Translations under genes and position numbers: made by a program | Part shown: positions 63,870 through 64,000 of the stretch, in pieces | Numbering within the stretch: the first letter of the stretch is position 1 | How the letters are laid out: each line of letters opens with the position of its first letter | Notes under the pieces: generated by a model | Database searches by the model: none | What the model was told of the DNA's origin: nothing | Seen by the model: only the letters and a program-made list of their open reading frames with translations | Assembly (NCBI RefSeq): GCF_021869535.1 | Contig: NW_026262593.1 | Span: 59,728,318 to 59,792,317, forward strand | Direction of reading: 5' to 3' | Length of the DNA stretch: 64,000 nucleotides | From: Mytilus californianus | Lineage: Eukaryota > Mollusca > Bivalvia > Mytilida > Mytilidae

Positions 63870-64000
63870 GTAAGTTTTTTGTGTATTGGGTAAAATTTTA
63901 CTATTTTTTTACCAAGTGAAAATTACTTTTATAAGATATTTAAGGTAGATTCTCATAGCAAAACTTAACACCCAACTAAGGACTTATTGATGCAAATAAC

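Overview
The window looks like nuclear DNA of a bivalve mollusc, most probably a mytilid mussel. It is AT-rich, has short exons in long introns, and carries dispersed repeats I recognise as typical of Mytilus, such as the tail at about 2129-2780 (again near 34430, 40127 and 46315) and elements starting AGCTCACCTGG or ATGCCCCACC. The species call rests on memory of those repeats, not on a search. There are no bacterial genes, operons, rRNA genes or CRISPR arrays.

One very large plus-strand gene crosses the whole window and runs off both ends. It is built from a repeated exon set. Exon A (about 85 residues, six Cys, core CTGxxCC) is followed by exon B (about 54 residues, core VCFE ... C ... LPKxxCxW) and exon C (about 57 residues, core FSLxxWL ... 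LGIAxYLxxPxC ... GW). I placed 12 A, 11 B and 11 C domains on 38 exons, counting four A domains split in two. All splice phases agree: C to A phase 1, A to B phase 2, B to C phase 1. The exons sum to 6739 bases, about 2246 residues, or roughly 10 percent of the window. Ten Cys per module suggest an extracellular disulfide-rich protein. I do not know a named family for it.

Layout by module (A, B, C): M1 0.9-3.9 kb; M2 8.3-12.3 kb; M3 13.7-17.0 kb; M4 20.8-25.2 kb; M5 26.3-28.1 kb; M6 29.4-31.4 kb; M7 33.2-35.6 kb; M8 36.6-38.3 kb; M9 39.4-47.2 kb; M10 51.0-52.9 kb; M11 55.5-62.3 kb; M12 (A only) 63.6-63.9 kb.

The introns are packed with mobile DNA. They hold a decayed reverse transcriptase (1.35-2.13 kb), a tRNA-type SINE (9.4 kb), a 955-bp foldback (10.1 kb), several TIR elements with clear TA, TTA, TTAA or 8-bp target duplications, and at least eight mollusc-type elements with a hairpin head and a tandem core of about 147-170 bp. 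The most striking insertion is a 3.3-kb array at 17.2-20.5 kb. It has 750-bp units, an inverted first part and an 18-bp target duplication, and each unit carries a hammerhead-ribozyme-like fold. In the M11 intron a hairpin-headed element lies inside a pogo-like element and itself holds a further insertion.
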